In this document: positions 5,283-5,342 of the stretch, in pieces
How positions within the stretch are numbered: position 1 is the stretch's first letter
How the letters are laid out: every line of letters starts with the position of its first letter
Assembly: GCA_009881125.1 (NCBI GenBank)
Contig: WXFH01000167.1
Span: forward strand, 1 to 5,342
DNA: 5,342 nt
Direction of reading: 5' to 3'
From: Acidaminobacter sp.
GTDB taxonomy: Bacteria > Bacillota_A > Clostridia > Peptostreptococcales > Acidaminobacteraceae
Notes under the pieces: model-generated
What the model was told of the DNA's origin: nothing
Database searches by the model: none
The model's input: only the letters and a program-made list of their open reading frames with translations
Made by a program: the position numbers and the translations under genes

Positions 5283-5316
5283 AAAACTCCTGCATCGAGA
5301 CCTGTGCAGGAGTTTT
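5283..5316 (+). terminator. Strong intrinsic terminator of the IS operon
   Basis: AAAACTCCTGCA (5283-5294) pairs perfectly with TGCAGGAGTTTT (5305-5316) around a 10-nt loop. Both arms end in A/T runs, so it can work in both directions: it ends the transposase transcript and could block transcription entering from the right. Its last T residues merge with the inner motif of the right terminal repeat. Confidence 0.9.
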
Positions 5317-5342
5317 AGTCACATTTTTTCTGGAAGTTGACA
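5314..5342 (-). repeat. Right terminal inverted repeat of the IS
   Basis: Read inward from base 5342 this gives TGTCAACTTCCA, one G, six A, then TGTGACTAAA, 29 bp in all. It matches the left end apart from the G in place of TC. The window stops exactly at its tip. Confidence 0.92.

Larger units (their letters stand above)
3177..5342 (+). mobile_element. Complete IS4-superfamily insertion sequence, 2,166 bp
   Basis: The element begins at TGTCAACTTCCA (3177) and ends with the inverted copy TGGAAGTTGACA at 5342, the last base of the window. Between the tips lie a promoter region, a DDE transposase gene (3315-5021), a small coiled-coil gene (5037-5267) and a terminator, with no frame damage, so it looks intact and potentially mobile. 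Its length fits the longer members of the IS4 superfamily (IS4/IS1634-type); exact family placement needs a database comparison. The target duplication cannot be checked because no right flank is present; the left flank ends ATAGTTAAT before the tip. A second gene makes it unlike the typical one-gene IS of this group. Confidence 0.9.

Overview
The window reads as an accessory, mosaic stretch of a low-GC Firmicute, most likely a gut-type Clostridia/Lachnospiraceae-like bacterium. That placement is inferred from strong AGGAGG-type ribosome binding sites, AT-rich codon use, and a serine recombinase remnant and IS transposase of types common in that group. No housekeeping gene, tRNA or rRNA is visible.

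Left part (1-811, + strand): a 12-bp inverted repeat at 19-59 lies near the window edge. It is followed by a decayed gene (about 145-504) interrupted by one in-frame TAG, then a small intact three-helix membrane protein gene (527-784) closed by a clear intrinsic terminator (783-811). Middle-left (955-1787): a hairpin with a T tract, then on the minus strand the C-terminal half of a large serine recombinase. This remnant carries the end of the recombinase domain, a zinc ribbon and a coiled coil, is broken by two single-base frameshifts, and lacks its catalytic domain. Just beyond the point where recognisable homology stops is a long hairpin with 12-bp perfect arms (1806-1863).

Middle (1981-3077, minus strand): two AT-rich genes for small exported proteins of unknown function. 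The first in transcription order (2571-3077) starts at TTG behind an excellent Shine-Dalgarno and has a Cys-rich CxxCxxC motif. The second (1981-2466) has an N-terminal membrane anchor or signal.

Right part (3177-5342): a complete 2,166-bp insertion sequence bounded by 29/30-bp imperfect terminal inverted repeats; its right tip is the last base of the window. It encodes an IS4-superfamily DDE transposase (568 aa) and, directly downstream in an operon-like arrangement, a 76-aa coiled-coil protein, and it ends in a strong terminator. Its control region is compact: a 10-bp-arm hairpin overlaps the -35 of a good extended -10 promoter, and a near-perfect palindrome made of the inner terminal-repeat motif covers the predicted transcription start. 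This suggests that the transposase represses its own promoter.

Taken together, this is a graveyard or landing zone for mobile DNA: recombinase debris from an older element, small secreted/membrane protein genes (possibly of an antagonism or surface type, not proven), and a more recent, apparently intact IS inserted about 100 bp upstream of the minus-strand pair. I see no CRISPR array, riboswitch or RNA gene.
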